34,942 nucleotides of DNA from CAMAUF01 sp046152925 (GTDB taxonomy: Bacteria > Chloroflexota > Dehalococcoidia > Tepidiformales > Tepidiformaceae), in contig JBJXFX010000091.1 of assembly GCA_046152925.1 (NCBI GenBank), positions 1 through 34,942 on the forward strand, given 5' to 3'. Each line of letters opens with the position of its first letter. Position 1 is the first letter of the stretch. Under the pieces are notes generated by a model that had not been told where the DNA came from, made no database searches, and worked only from the letters and a program-made list of their open reading frames with translations. This document shows, one piece after another, positions 8,544 to 16,872 of the stretch. The position numbers were made by a program, and so were the translations under genes.

Positions 8544-8620
8544 CCGGGTGTTGCCTAGACCGTGTCACCCTCGGTCGTAGACTCGTGCCGCCCGGCCTTG
8601 GGTGAAGGGGTCGCGACAGG

Positions 8621-9904
8621 ATGAGTCAGCGCATCGCCGTGATCGGCGTGGGCCGTATTGGGGCCGTCACCGCCGTCGGCTTAGCGCATTTGGGCCACAA
8701 CGTGCTAGGCATCGACCGCGACGCTGGCCGCGTCGCGCGGCTGGCCGAGGCGTCGCTTCGCGAGCGGGAGCCCGGTCTGCAGCGTGCGCTCCCGCAGGTG
8801 CTGGCCACGGGGCGGGTCGCGTTCGCGACGTCGGCCCCTGCTGGCGGGTTCGCGTTCGTCTTCGTGTGCGTCGACACTCCCTCTGGCCCCGGCGGGCATC
8901 CCGACCTCAGCCAAGTCGTCGCCGCAAGCCAAGAGGCTTGCCGCTTGCTGGCCCCGGAGGGAATCCTCGTGACGCGCTCCACGGTCCCGGTCGGGACGGC
9001 CGAGCGCCTCGCTTCAGCCTGCGTCGACGCGGGACGCCCGGATGTCAGCGTCGTCCATAACCCTGAGTTCGTCCGGGAGGGAGTCGCCTGGGAGGACTTT
9101 TGCGGTCCGGATCGGCTCGTCTTCGGAGGTGGGCCTGAGGCGTGCGCCAAGGTTGCCGCCCTCTTCGAATCAATTCGGCGGCCCCTGTTCATCACAGACG
9201 CGCCGACGGCGGAAATGGCGAAGTACGTGTCGAACGCCTTCCTCGCAACATCCGTCAGCTTCGCGAACGAGATGGCGGGCCTCTCAGTCCGCCTCGGAGC
9301 TGACCCGGAGGCTGTCGCCGCCATCCTTCGTGCGGATCACCGGGTCGGTGTACACGCCTACGTCTCGCATGGTCTCGGTTTCGGTGGCCACTGCCTCCCG
9401 AAAGACACGTCCGCGCTCGTCGCATCCGCGGCTGCGGAAGGATGGCGGGCGCCGTTGCTCGAGGCGGTCCTCGCAGTCAACCGCGACCTGCCAGTTCAGG
9501 CGGCCGTCTGGCTCGAAGCTGCGCTCGGCGGCCTCAACGGCAAGCGCATTTGCCTGGCCGGGATAGCGTTCAAGCCGGGGACTGACGACCTTCGCGAGTC
9601 ACCCGCGCTCAGACTTGCGGCCGAGTTGGCCCGGCGCGGCGCAAGCGTCGCTGGGTTCGACCCCGAGGTCGTGGATTCCGGGCCGGCGGTCGAAACCTTT
9701 GACTCGCTGCACGGGGCCGCGGCCGGCGCCGATGCCCTCGTGGTCGGCCACGCGTGGAAGGGCTGGCGGGAGTTCGACCCGGTGGCCCTCGCGCAGGAGA
9801 TGCGGGGCCGCGTGGTCCTCGACGCGCCCGGGGTGCTCGACGGCGCGAGGTGGGCGGCGGCCGGGTTCTCGCTCAGCCTCGCCGCCGGGGGTGCACGACC
9901 ATGA
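8621..9904 (+). CDS. UDP-glucose/GDP-mannose-type nucleotide-sugar dehydrogenase
   Basis: 427 residues. The Rossmann motif GVGRIG lies at residues 9-14, the middle-domain helix AEMAKYVSNAFLA carries the conserved Lys201 and Asn205, and the catalytic Cys258 lies in GFGGHCLPKD. The C-terminal UDP-binding domain begins near residue 315 (AFKPGTDDLRESPA). Such enzymes oxidise a sugar C6-OH to a carboxylate in two steps for exopolysaccharide or cell-wall synthesis. The exact sugar is not determined. AAGGGG lies 11 nt before the ATG. The stop overlaps the start of the thioesterase (ATGA). No glycosyltransferases are nearby, which is unusual. Confidence 0.92.
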   Translation: MSQRIAVIGVGRIGAVTAVGLAHLGHNVLGIDRDAGRVARLAEASLREREPGLQRALPQVLATGRVAFATSAPAGGFAFVFVCVDTPSGPGGHPDLSQVVAASQEACRLLAPEGILVTRSTVPVGTAERLASACVDAGRPDVSVVHNPEFVREGVAWEDFCGPDRLVFGGGPEACAKVAALFESIRRPLFITDAPTAEMAKYVSNAFLATSVSFANEMAGLSVRLGADPEAVAAILRADHRVGVHAYVSHGLGFGGHCLPKDTSALVASAAAEGWRAPLLEAVLAVNRDLPVQAAVWLEAALGGLNGKRICLAGIAFKPGTDDLRESPALRLAAELARRGASVAGFDPEVVDSGPAVETFDSLHGAAAGADALVVGHAWKGWREFDPVALAQEMRGRVVLDAPGVLDGARWAAAGFSLSLAAGGARP

Positions 9905-10332
9905 CCGAGTCCCTCGAGGCGTCCGTGGTCCGCCGGCTACAACCTGCCCCGTTCTGGGACTTCGTCGGCGCCGAGCTCATCGAGGCCGGGCCGGGCCGGG
10001 CGATCGTCCGCATCCCGAGGCGTCCGGAGTACGGGCGGTCTGGCGCGGCGGGTTCGTGGTCGGCGCACGGCGGGATGGTGGCGACGGCGATTGACATGGC
10101 CGCGAGCTGCGCCGTGATAACGACACTCAGCGACTCAGAGGGCCGAGCCACGATCGACCTCGCCGTGCACTACCTCGCCCCAGCCGAGGATGACCTCGTT
10201 GCCACCGCGACGGTGCGGCGAAGGGGCGGCCGGGTGGCCGTCATCGACGTCGAGCTCGCGTCGGGTGGGCAGCTTGTGGCGCTTGGCCGGCTGACATTCG
10301 CCATTACCCGGCAGGGCCAAGCGTCCGGCTGA
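9901..10332 (+). CDS. PaaI-like hotdog-fold thioesterase
   Basis: 143 residues. The hotdog thioesterase signature appears as SAHGGMVATAIDMAASCAV (about 56-74), followed by the beta strands ATIDLAVHYLAPA and DLVATATVRRRGGR. This family hydrolyses acyl- or aryl-CoA thioesters in the cytosol. Its ATG overlaps the dehydrogenase stop by 4 nt, so the two are translationally coupled although their biochemistry is not obviously linked. It converges on the lipoprotein gene 8 nt away. Confidence 0.87.
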   Translation: MTESLEASVVRRLQPAPFWDFVGAELIEAGPGRAIVRIPRRPEYGRSGAAGSWSAHGGMVATAIDMAASCAVITTLSDSEGRATIDLAVHYLAPAEDDLVATATVRRRGGRVAVIDVELASGGQLVALGRLTFAITRQGQASG

Positions 10333-10340
10333 GGCCGCAA

Positions 10341-11003
10341 TCAGGGCGGCTCGAGCCGGACCTCGTAGGTGACGCGCGCAGGCGGAGCTCGAAAATTCGT
10401 GAGAACAAGATGCAGCCGTAGCAAGCCGCCGCCGCGGAACACCTCGGGAAGCTCCGCCGACCAGGACGTCTCGACTCTGCTGAGCGGCGTGTAGGATCCA
10501 GCCGCGGCGCCGGCCGAGCGCGGGCCCGTGTCGCTGATCGCGCCGTCGGGCCGCAGCCAGAGCGTGTGGGTCCCGGAGTTGAGCACGAGGCGCAGGGTTT
10601 GGTCGAACAAGCCGGAGGCGGGGACGTGGGGGCGCGCAGGGTCGTCGGCCCAATCGACCGTGACGCAACCGGAGAGCGGGTGTGGTGATGCACACGCATC
10701 CCGGCGCTCGGGGACCCGGAGCGCAACGACGATCTTCCAGCCAGCGTCGACACGGGCGGCGACCGGGACATCGTGGACGGCTTCGACGACGAAGTGGAAG
10801 CCCGGATCGTCGAAGTACTGCGCGGTCGGGACATCCCATGCGCCCTGGGCGATAACGAACGCACCGCTGGTTGATTCGAGCGTCGGTGCGACGATGCCGG
10901 GGCCGCCGGCTGCGGGAAATCCGCCCGTGCGCGTCTCCTTGTCGCACGCCGCGAAGAGCAGGCCCAAGGCGACGGCCGCGATCCAAACGTGGCGGATGTT
11001 CAC
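10341..11003 (-). CDS. Hypothetical lipoprotein
   Basis: 220 residues. Signal peptide MNIRHVWIAAVALGLLFAAC has a lipobox LFAAC (Cys20), predicting an outer-face lipid anchor. The mature part is beta-rich with a Cys pair (DACAS, SGCVT); I recognise no family. It starts with GTG 11003, which overlaps the stop of the DNA glycosylase gene by 4 nt (GTGA), so it is the last gene of the minus-strand operon. Confidence 0.75.
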   Translation of the reverse strand: MNIRHVWIAAVALGLLFAACDKETRTGGFPAAGGPGIVAPTLESTSGAFVIAQGAWDVPTAQYFDDPGFHFVVEAVHDVPVAARVDAGWKIVVALRVPERRDACASPHPLSGCVTVDWADDPARPHVPASGLFDQTLRLVLNSGTHTLWLRPDGAISDTGPRSAGAAAGSYTPLSRVETSWSAELPEVFRGGGLLRLHLVLTNFRAPPARVTYEVRLEPP

Positions 11004-11662
11004 GGGGGCACCGTGCAGGCTCGCGCGAGCGCACAGTCGCTACAGCGTGGGTTCGCCTTTCGACAAAGGTGTTTGCAGTGCTGCACGACCTCGGCGTGGA
11101 AACGAGAGAGCGGGTCGCGTTCGCGGGGCAGCCTGGGCTCGAGCCAGGCTTGCCAGGTCGCGTAGCTTGCGGCCTCGCTGGGACCGAGCCCGAGACGGCC
11201 GAAGATGCGCCGCAGGTAGGCGTCGACGATCACGGCCGGTTGTCGCGCGGCGTAGAGGACGATGCAATCGGCCGTCTCTGGGCCGATGCCCCAGGTCGCG
11301 AGCAGCGTGGCTCGCAGCTCCGGCGCCGGCCGGGCGAGCAGCCGGTCGAGGCCGCCAGCGGCCTCTGTGGTCGCGAGCACGGCTTGGAGTTTCTTCGCTT
11401 TCTGGCGGAATTGGCCGCTGGGCCGGATCAGCGCCTCAAGGTCGCCGGTGCTGAGGCGGGCCATGGCCTCGTGGCAGAGCGCGCCCGCTTCCCGGAGCTG
11501 CCGGAGGGCGTGCTCGACGTTCGTCCAGGCGGTGTTCTGTACGAGGATCGCGCCGACGATCACTTCGAAGGGGTCGCCATCGGGCCACCAGTGCCAATGG
11601 CGTCGGCCATGCATCGCTTCGAGGGCGGCCACGAGGTCCGCGACTTCAGCTGCTTGGTGCAT
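11000..11662 (-). CDS. HhH-GPD DNA glycosylase with [4Fe-4S] cluster (Endo III superfamily, MagIII/MpgII-like)
   Basis: 220 residues. The helix-hairpin-helix motif is WGIGPETADCI (124-134) and the catalytic Asp is D147 (VIVDAYLRR). The cluster ligands C200, C207, C210 and C216 fit Cx6Cx2Cx5C exactly. The Lys that gives endonuclease III its beta-lyase activity is replaced by Glu129. That pattern fits monofunctional glycosylases of the 3-methyladenine MagIII/MpgII type, which remove alkylated bases. The start overlaps the end of the EamA gene by 17 nt, and the stop overlaps the lipoprotein start. Confidence 0.88.
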   Translation of the reverse strand: MHQAAEVADLVAALEAMHGRRHWHWWPDGDPFEVIVGAILVQNTAWTNVEHALRQLREAGALCHEAMARLSTGDLEALIRPSGQFRQKAKKLQAVLATTEAAGGLDRLLARPAPELRATLLATWGIGPETADCIVLYAARQPAVIVDAYLRRIFGRLGLGPSEAASYATWQAWLEPRLPRERDPLSRFHAEVVQHCKHLCRKANPRCSDCALARACTVPP

Positions 11663-12569
11663 GGACTGCCTCGCGGGTGCGGCGGTTCTGGAAGAAGGGC
11701 CGCGCCGTCACCGCGGCGATGATGACGCACCCTCCGGCGATCGCCCAGCGGCCGGGCGCTTCTTCGAGGAAGATCCAGACCCAGACGGGGTTGAGGACCG
11801 GTTCGAGCATCCCGACGAGCCCGGCCTCGACGGCCGGGATACGCGCGATCCCGGCGGTGAAGCAGGTGTAGGCGAGGCCTATCTGGAGCACGCCAAGAAA
11901 GACGAGCGCTCCCATGTCCTGGAAGCCGGGCGTGAATGCACCCCAGTCTCCTCGAGCGATGACGACGGCGGCCGCGACCACGAAAAGGATCAGGTTGCCG
12001 CTGACCATCGCGCGTGGGCGCGTCTCGGCCGAGCACTCGGGCCGGCGAAGGAGCACGAGGAAGGCTCCGAACGCGGCCCCGGAGACGAGCGCCAGCGCAT
12101 TGCCGCCCATGTCTGAGGGATCGAGCTTGCCGACGAAGAAGAGCGCCATCCCGCCGAATGCCACGACGAGCGCGACGACATCCACCCGCGTCGGGCGTTC
12201 GGCCAAAAGAAACCGTCCGAAGATGAGCACGTAGAGCGGCCCGGTGTATTGGAGGAAGATCGCGTTGGCCGCGGTTGTGAGCTTCGTCGCGGCGACGAAC
12301 GTCAGCAGGGTGACGGCGTAGGCGATGGCCACCGCCCACTCGATCCGCGGGACGGAGCGGTCGAAGCGAGGCTTCGCCCCGAGGAGGAGGGCGATGGTCA
12401 GGGCGGCGAGCGGCGACCGCCAGAGCGTGACCCCGAAGGCATCGAGCGAGACAGCTTTGATGAAGAGACCGCCCGTGCTCCAGAGGATCGCAGCCGCCAA
12501 GACGGCGAGCAGGCCGAATTCGTGCGGCGCCAACGAGGCGAGGTGGCTACGGGCGCGGCCGGCGATCAT
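11646..12569 (-). CDS. EamA/RhaT (DMT superfamily) transporter
   Basis: 307 residues with about ten hydrophobic segments arranged as two EamA repeats. The first begins near residue 20 (LAVLAAAILWSTGGLFIKAV), and the second has the typical GLVGMLEPVLNPVWVWIFLEEAP segment. These proteins export or import small metabolites; the substrate cannot be inferred. On the minus strand a weak TACGCT box lies 7 nt before the ATG, so a secondary internal promoter is possible. The gene is inside an operon and its end overlaps the glycosylase gene by 17 nt. Confidence 0.92.
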   Translation of the reverse strand: MIAGRARSHLASLAPHEFGLLAVLAAAILWSTGGLFIKAVSLDAFGVTLWRSPLAALTIALLLGAKPRFDRSVPRIEWAVAIAYAVTLLTFVAATKLTTAANAIFLQYTGPLYVLIFGRFLLAERPTRVDVVALVVAFGGMALFFVGKLDPSDMGGNALALVSGAAFGAFLVLLRRPECSAETRPRAMVSGNLILFVVAAAVVIARGDWGAFTPGFQDMGALVFLGVLQIGLAYTCFTAGIARIPAVEAGLVGMLEPVLNPVWVWIFLEEAPGRWAIAGGCVIIAAVTARPFFQNRRTREAVHAPSS

Positions 12570-12595
12570 CGCTCAAAGCGTACGGGCTTCGCCCC

Positions 12596-12808
12596 TCAGA
12601 CGGGGGCGTCGTTGCCGTCCTTGCCCGAGTCGGGGAAGCGGCGCTCGAGGAAGAGGACGGCCCCGCAGACGGCGACCCCTGCAATGAACGAGACAAACAC
12701 CCCGAGAAGGATTGAGTCCGCATCGAACCGGACAAAGAGGTACACGATGAACGCGACAATGAAGCCGATCAGGAAGTAGGTGAGCTGCCGGCGCAGGAAC
12801 TTCCGCAT
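12596..12808 (-). CDS. Small two-TM membrane protein, unknown
   Basis: 70 residues. A basic N-terminus (MRKFLRRQ) is followed by two hydrophobic segments (about 10-26 and 33-54) and a charged cytosolic tail. No family is recognised. It lies 44 nt downstream of the DUF402 gene and 26 nt upstream of the EamA gene, all on the same strand. There is no clear ribosome site before ATG 12808. Confidence 0.65.
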   Translation of the reverse strand: MRKFLRRQLTYFLIGFIVAFIVYLFVRFDADSILLGVFVSFIAGVAVCGAVLFLERRFPDSGKDGNDAPV

Positions 12809-12852
12809 GCCCGAAATAGTGGGCCCGCCGCCGCGCGCTGTAAAGCAGCCTG

Positions 12853-13320
12853 CTAGGCGCTTGGTCCGGTGAGGCCCAGCTTCCGTTCCAACGCGTCGAG
12901 CCCGTCGATGATGTGCCGGTAGCGGCTGAAGAGCTGGAGGGCCGTCGCCTCGGCTCGCCGCTCGAGCGCGGGATCGAGTTGGCCGGTGCGGGCGAGCGCC
13001 GCCAATTCGTCCGCGTCCTCTTCGAGGATCGTGCCGTCGGCGAGCACCCACCAGTCGAGCACGAGGTCGTCGTACTGGACGCCGAGGCCGTCGATCACGA
13101 CGTTGGCGACGGCGTCGAAGCGGTGGGCGACGACCTGGCCGCCGGGGCCCTTCATGCGGTAGACCGAGTAGTCGCGCTGGGTCCAGAAGTACCCGTCGGA
13201 GACGGACCCCGGTGGCAAGACAACCGGCGTCGCGAAGCCACCGGCGCCTTCCGGCAGCTCGAAGCGGGCCACGGCGAGCCCCGTCTCGCGGTGCAGCCAG
13301 GTGCAGTGGTACTCGCGCAC
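12853..13320 (-). CDS. DUF402 domain protein (nucleotide phosphatase-like)
   Basis: 155 residues from GTG 13320, the only usable start in this frame. The C-terminal half shows the DUF402 core: VVIDGLGVQYDDLVLDWWVLADG followed by the acidic ILEEDADEL, whose Asp and Glu residues bind divalent metal in characterised members. Some DUF402 proteins hydrolyse nucleoside di- and triphosphates; others are RNA-associated. It heads a five-gene minus-strand operon and is divergent from the enoyl-CoA hydratase gene across a palindromic site. The N-terminus is somewhat short for the family. Confidence 0.75.
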   Translation of the reverse strand: MREYHCTWLHRETGLAVARFELPEGAGGFATPVVLPPGSVSDGYFWTQRDYSVYRMKGPGGQVVAHRFDAVANVVIDGLGVQYDDLVLDWWVLADGTILEEDADELAALARTGQLDPALERRAEATALQLFSRYRHIIDGLDALERKLGLTGPSA

Positions 13321-13363
13321 GGCGCCGTCGGGCTTCCGCTTTCGCTCCGAAAACGGCCGGCCT

Positions 13364-13386
13364 GCGATCGGTTCGTTTCCGATCGC
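13364..13386. promoter_or_regulatory. Perfect 8-bp inverted repeat, candidate operator
   Basis: GCGATCGG, a 7-nt spacer and CCGATCGC lie between the divergent DUF402 and enoyl-CoA hydratase genes. A -10-like TATGCT follows at 13392-13397, so the palindrome covers the -35 zone of the hydratase promoter. The form suits a dimeric repressor. Confidence 0.45.
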
Positions 13387-13436
13387 CGCAGTATGCTTCG
13401 CGGATACACGTTTGGCGGGCAGGGGGAAGGCTCCGG

Positions 13437-14213
13437 ATGGATTTCGAGACGATCATCTACGAAAAGCGCGGCGCAGTCGCGCTCATCACGATCAATCGGC
13501 CGGGGGCGCTCAACTCGGTGAGCGGGCTCGTCTCGCGGGAGATGCAGGCCGCCTGGGAGGACTTTCGCGACGACGACGACCTGCGCGTCGCCATCCTGAC
13601 GGGTGCTGGCGAGCGCGCCTTCTCGACAGGCATGGACCTCGTCGCGACGGCTGCGGGCGAGAACCAGTTCGCCGGCCGCCCCGCGCCGTTCGGCGGCTTC
13701 ACCAAGCGCATGCCGATCTACAAGCCGATCATCGCCGCGATCAACGGGTTCTGCCTCGCCGGTGGGCTCGAACTGGCGCTGACCTGCGACATCCGGATCT
13801 GCATCCCGGAGGCCCGCTTTGGGCTTCCGGAAGTACGTTGGGCGATCATGCCCGGCGCCGGCGGGACGCAGCGGCTCCCGCGCGCCATCCCCGAAGCCTG
13901 GGCGAACTACATGGTGCTCACTGGCGAACAGATCGACGCTGAAACCGCGATGCGGATTGGCCTGATCTCACACATCGTCCCGCGCGAGAACCTGCTTGAG
14001 AAGGCCTTCGAAATCGCCGCGGTCATTTGTGAGCGGGGCCCGCTCGCGGTGCGGACCGCGAAGGAGGCGATCCTCCGCGGCCGGGACATGCCGCTCGACC
14101 ACGGCCTGGCCTACGAAGATGTCCTCCTTGGGCGCCTCATGGCGACGGATGACGCGAAGGAAGGCCCGAAGGCGTTCGCTGAAAAGCGGAAGCCGGAATA
14201 CCACGGCCGCTGA
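13437..14213 (+). CDS. Enoyl-CoA hydratase
   Basis: 258 residues; ATG 13437 follows AGGGGGAAGG. It is a crotonase-family enzyme with both catalytic glutamates: E112 in AGGLELAL and E132 in FGLPEV, followed by the signature IMPGAGGTQRLPRAI. It should hydrate trans-2-enoyl-CoA to 3-hydroxyacyl-CoA in beta-oxidation or a related route. Contrast the isomerase-type crotonase at the start of the window, which lacks these residues. The stop is 2 nt before the GTG of the HExxH lipoprotein, so the two are probably cotranscribed. Confidence 0.92.
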   Translation: MDFETIIYEKRGAVALITINRPGALNSVSGLVSREMQAAWEDFRDDDDLRVAILTGAGERAFSTGMDLVATAAGENQFAGRPAPFGGFTKRMPIYKPIIAAINGFCLAGGLELALTCDIRICIPEARFGLPEVRWAIMPGAGGTQRLPRAIPEAWANYMVLTGEQIDAETAMRIGLISHIVPRENLLEKAFEIAAVICERGPLAVRTAKEAILRGRDMPLDHGLAYEDVLLGRLMATDDAKEGPKAFAEKRKPEYHGR

Positions 14214-14215
14214 CC

Positions 14216-15598
14216 GTGCCTCCTCGCCCGCTGCCGCTTGCCGGGCCGCTCTTTGTCGCCGCGCTTGGGGCTGGCCTGCTCGGCGCGTGCAGCGGCGGGG
14301 GCGATGCCCCGCTCCCGACGGTGGCGAGTGTCACCGCCGAGCGGGTGGTGGAGGATGGCGAGGCGCAGCGCGCGAGCATCTTGAAAGTCCGCTTTGCAGC
14401 GAAGTTCACCATCGTCGAAGAGCGGTTGCCGCTGGCCTCGCTCTTTGCCGTCGAAACCCCGGACCCGGCGGATGTCGAGTCCGATGAGCGCAGGACCGTG
14501 CTCGTGCAGTCGGCGGAGCACTCTGGGGAGTCGCGGGTCATCACGCTCCAGGTCAACGCGCTCGTCCCCGATGGCAGCACGCTAAAAATCTCGCAGCGGG
14601 CATTCAAGGCGAAGGCGACGGGCACGATCGATGTCGAGATTGATGCGGACCTCGACCGCGTGCAGGTGGCATTGGCTTCGACGAGCTTCGCGATCGCCGA
14701 GCCTTCGCTTCTCGACCGCGACCGCACGCTGCCCGTGATCGCGGGCGACCGCGACCCGGGCGCGATGGAGACAGCGCTGGTCGACCACCTCATCGCGCGC
14801 TCGGAGCCCGACGAGGTGATCGATGTCGCGGTGCAACGCTACCGGGCGATCCCGGTGGCGGTTGTGCCGTCGGCCAAGCTGCGCGCAGCGCTCGCGGCAC
14901 TGACCAACACGTTCGCGGATGAAGCCCTCGCGGCGTTTCTGACGCCTGGCAATTGCACCGGGAAGCCGGCCCGCCGGATCGCCTTCGAAGTCCCGCCCGA
15001 CTATCCGCAGCTCTACGCGAGGGTGACGTTCGCATCAGATGGGGCCCGTATCGTCTCGATCAACCCGAACCTGGAGGGCGAGCCGATCGAGAAGCTGATG
15101 CCCGTCCTCGCCCACGAGGCGATCCACTGTGACGACGAGGACCCCATCACCGAGGAGGTCGCGGCGACCGCGATCGACACGTTCCTCTACCTTCACCTAA
15201 TCCCCGTGAACCCGGCGATGGTGCTCGATGGCACGCCGCTCACCCGCGAGTACAACGTCGATGTTGTCGCGATGCTCAACAGCGGACGGCGCTTCCCCGA
15301 GACCGGCGGGATTCTGCCGAGCGCTGGTGTGAAGGAGGCCATCCCGGGGACGACCTCGCCAGTCTCGTCGTTCGCCGAGCTGATTGGCCGCGCCTACCAG
15401 GACTTCCCGACGGGCCGGCCACCGGACGAGCAGGCGATGCAGGCGTATGTCGAGGTCATCGCGCGCGCGGCGAACATGCCCGCAAAGTCCGGCTTCGACC
15501 TGGTCTACCTCGATGAACTGCTGAGTCGCGCGCTCGACCCGCGGGTCATGTTGGTTGTGGTCCAGGCCCTCGGGTTGGAGGCGGTCCCGATCGAATGA
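14216..15598 (+). CDS. Putative zinc-metalloprotease-like lipoprotein (HExxH)
   Basis: 460 residues from GTG 14216. A signal peptide ends in the lipobox LLGAC (Cys25), predicting a membrane-anchored extracellular protein. Residues 300-304 read HEAIH, an HExxH zinc motif, followed by ITEEVAATAID whose Glu313/314 could be the third ligand. I recognise no named peptidase family, and the N-terminal 250 residues are unassigned. It lies 2 nt after the enoyl-CoA hydratase. Catalytic activity is inference; an HExxH match alone can be fortuitous, though it lies in a helical, hydrophobic context as expected. Confidence 0.75.
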   Translation: MPPRPLPLAGPLFVAALGAGLLGACSGGGDAPLPTVASVTAERVVEDGEAQRASILKVRFAAKFTIVEERLPLASLFAVETPDPADVESDERRTVLVQSAEHSGESRVITLQVNALVPDGSTLKISQRAFKAKATGTIDVEIDADLDRVQVALASTSFAIAEPSLLDRDRTLPVIAGDRDPGAMETALVDHLIARSEPDEVIDVAVQRYRAIPVAVVPSAKLRAALAALTNTFADEALAAFLTPGNCTGKPARRIAFEVPPDYPQLYARVTFASDGARIVSINPNLEGEPIEKLMPVLAHEAIHCDDEDPITEEVAATAIDTFLYLHLIPVNPAMVLDGTPLTREYNVDVVAMLNSGRRFPETGGILPSAGVKEAIPGTTSPVSSFAELIGRAYQDFPTGRPPDEQAMQAYVEVIARAANMPAKSGFDLVYLDELLSRALDPRVMLVVVQALGLEAVPIE

Positions 15599-15649
15599 TT
15601 GCCTCACGGCAATCCAGCCAAGTAGCATCGCGGGAGCGGGAGGTTGAGG

Positions 15650-16111
15650 TTGAAAGCGGTATCCTTCTTCGGCGGCGGAGCCGTCGTCCTCGCGCTCTTC
15701 TACATCTGGCTTTCGACGGTCGTCGCCTATTTCGGCGGCGACATCTGGCCCCTTCCCGTCCATCATTCGTGGGCGTTGCCGGACAGCTGGTCCGAGTGGC
15801 GCGATGTCGCGATCATTTTCTCAACGCTGTTCTGGGCGCTCGCGGGCCTCGTGCTGCTCGTCCTGCTCGGCGTCCTGACGTTCCTCGCGTTCGCGATCAA
15901 GCGGCTGCTCGAAAAGAACGTGGCCCCGGCCGTCGATTCGTTGAAGGCCTCGCTCGATAACGTCCGCGGGACAACGGAGTTTGCGGGCGAGACGGTTGTT
16001 TCGCCGCTGATTCGCGCCTACTCCGTCGTGAAGGGCGTCCGGACGGGGATGGGCGCCATCACCGGCGTCGGCGACCGCATCCGCGGCCGGAAGCAAGGGA
16101 AGAAGCGATGA
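15650..16111 (+). CDS. Membrane protein of unknown function
   Basis: About 153 residues. I choose TTG 15650, 6 nt after GGGAGG (15638-15643); TTG 15644 is the other option but abuts that site. Two membrane segments (about 5-27 and 56-84) are followed by a helical, basic cytosolic tail ending GRKQGKKR, with a middle segment resembling the amphipathic tails of phage-shock or LapA-like proteins. No family is assigned. The stop overlaps the next start (ATGA). A TTGCCT-N18-TAGCAT promoter may lie at 15599-15628. Confidence 0.7.
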   Translation: MKAVSFFGGGAVVLALFYIWLSTVVAYFGGDIWPLPVHHSWALPDSWSEWRDVAIIFSTLFWALAGLVLLVLLGVLTFLAFAIKRLLEKNVAPAVDSLKASLDNVRGTTEFAGETVVSPLIRAYSVVKGVRTGMGAITGVGDRIRGRKQGKKR

Positions 16112-16326
16112 ATGCGCCGAGCCCGCACGAGCCGCGCCCGCAGGAGCCCGCTGCCGAGGTCGAGGAGCGCGGGCTGATCGGCTGGGCCCGCGCGATCGCG
16201 TTCGGGATCGGCGATACGGCAAAGGACGTCCTCGATGCGGGGCGGCGTGGCGCGCGCGAGGCCCACGACGATGCCTGGGACCGCTTCGAAGCGAAGACGA
16301 AGCATCGGCGCTCGAAGAAGGATTAG
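16108..16326 (+). CDS. Small hydrophilic protein, unknown
   Basis: 72 residues, Pro/Glu-rich at the start and Lys/Arg-rich at the end, with a central amphipathic helix (GWARAIAFGIGDTAKDVLDAG). Its ATG overlaps the stop of the membrane protein by 4 nt, so both are likely made together and may interact. No family is recognised. Confidence 0.6.
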   Translation: MNAPSPHEPRPQEPAAEVEERGLIGWARAIAFGIGDTAKDVLDAGRRGAREAHDDAWDRFEAKTKHRRSKKD

Positions 16327-16353
16327 GTAACGTCGTCGAAACAGGCCGCGAGC

Positions 16354-16365
16354 TAGACTCGCGGG
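16354..16365 (+). promoter_or_regulatory. Leaderless-type -10 box of the GNAT gene
   Basis: TAGACT (16354-16359) is followed by 6 nt (CGCGGG) and ATG 16366. No separate ribosome site fits; the GCGGG directly abuts the ATG. Confidence 0.4.
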
Positions 16366-16866
16366 ATGGACGTTACGATTCGCTCCGCGACCGAGGCCGA
16401 CCTTCCGCGCATCCACGCGATCTATAACGACGCCATCCGCGAGACAACCGCGACCTGGGACGAGGCGCCCTGGCCTTTCGAGCAGCGCCAGGCCTGGTGG
16501 GAAGAGCACGCAGCCGACGCGTCGTCGCCGGTCGTCGTCGCCGACCTGGCGGGTCAGTCCGTGGCAGGGTTCGCCTATCTCTCGTGGTACCGCCCGAAGA
16601 GCGGCTACCGCTTTACACGCGAAAACACCGTCTACGTCGACCCTGCCTGGCACGGGCGTGGAATCGGACGCCTTTTGATGGCCGAAATCGTCCAGCTTGC
16701 GCGCGATCATGGTATTCACACGCTGCTCGCGGTCATCGAGTCGACCAACGAGGCGAGTCTTCGCCTTCACGCCTCGCTGGGCTACGTCGAATCCGGGCGC
16801 CAGCGCGAGGCGGGGTTCAAGTTCAACCGTTGGCTCGACGCGACGACGATGCAGCTCATACTTTGA
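16366..16866 (+). CDS. GNAT N-acetyltransferase (phosphinothricin acetyltransferase-like)
   Basis: 166 residues, full length. The order IRSATEADLPRIHAIYNDAIRETTATWDE, AYLSWYRPKSGYRFTRENTVYVDP and acetyl-CoA motif HGRGIGRLLM matches the PAT/Bar-like GNAT family. These enzymes acetylate the amino group of phosphinothricin or methionine sulfoximine-like compounds. The natural substrate here is unknown. It is a single gene that converges on clpS with 6 nt between stops. Confidence 0.9.
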   Translation: MDVTIRSATEADLPRIHAIYNDAIRETTATWDEAPWPFEQRQAWWEEHAADASSPVVVADLAGQSVAGFAYLSWYRPKSGYRFTRENTVYVDPAWHGRGIGRLLMAEIVQLARDHGIHTLLAVIESTNEASLRLHASLGYVESGRQREAGFKFNRWLDATTMQLIL

Positions 16867-16872
16867 ACTCGA

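Noticed and set aside
15598..15613. Hairpin ATTGCC-TCAC-GGCAAT as a terminator
   Set aside because: It is only 6 bp with no T-tract and overlaps a possible -35 box, so I do not call it a terminator.
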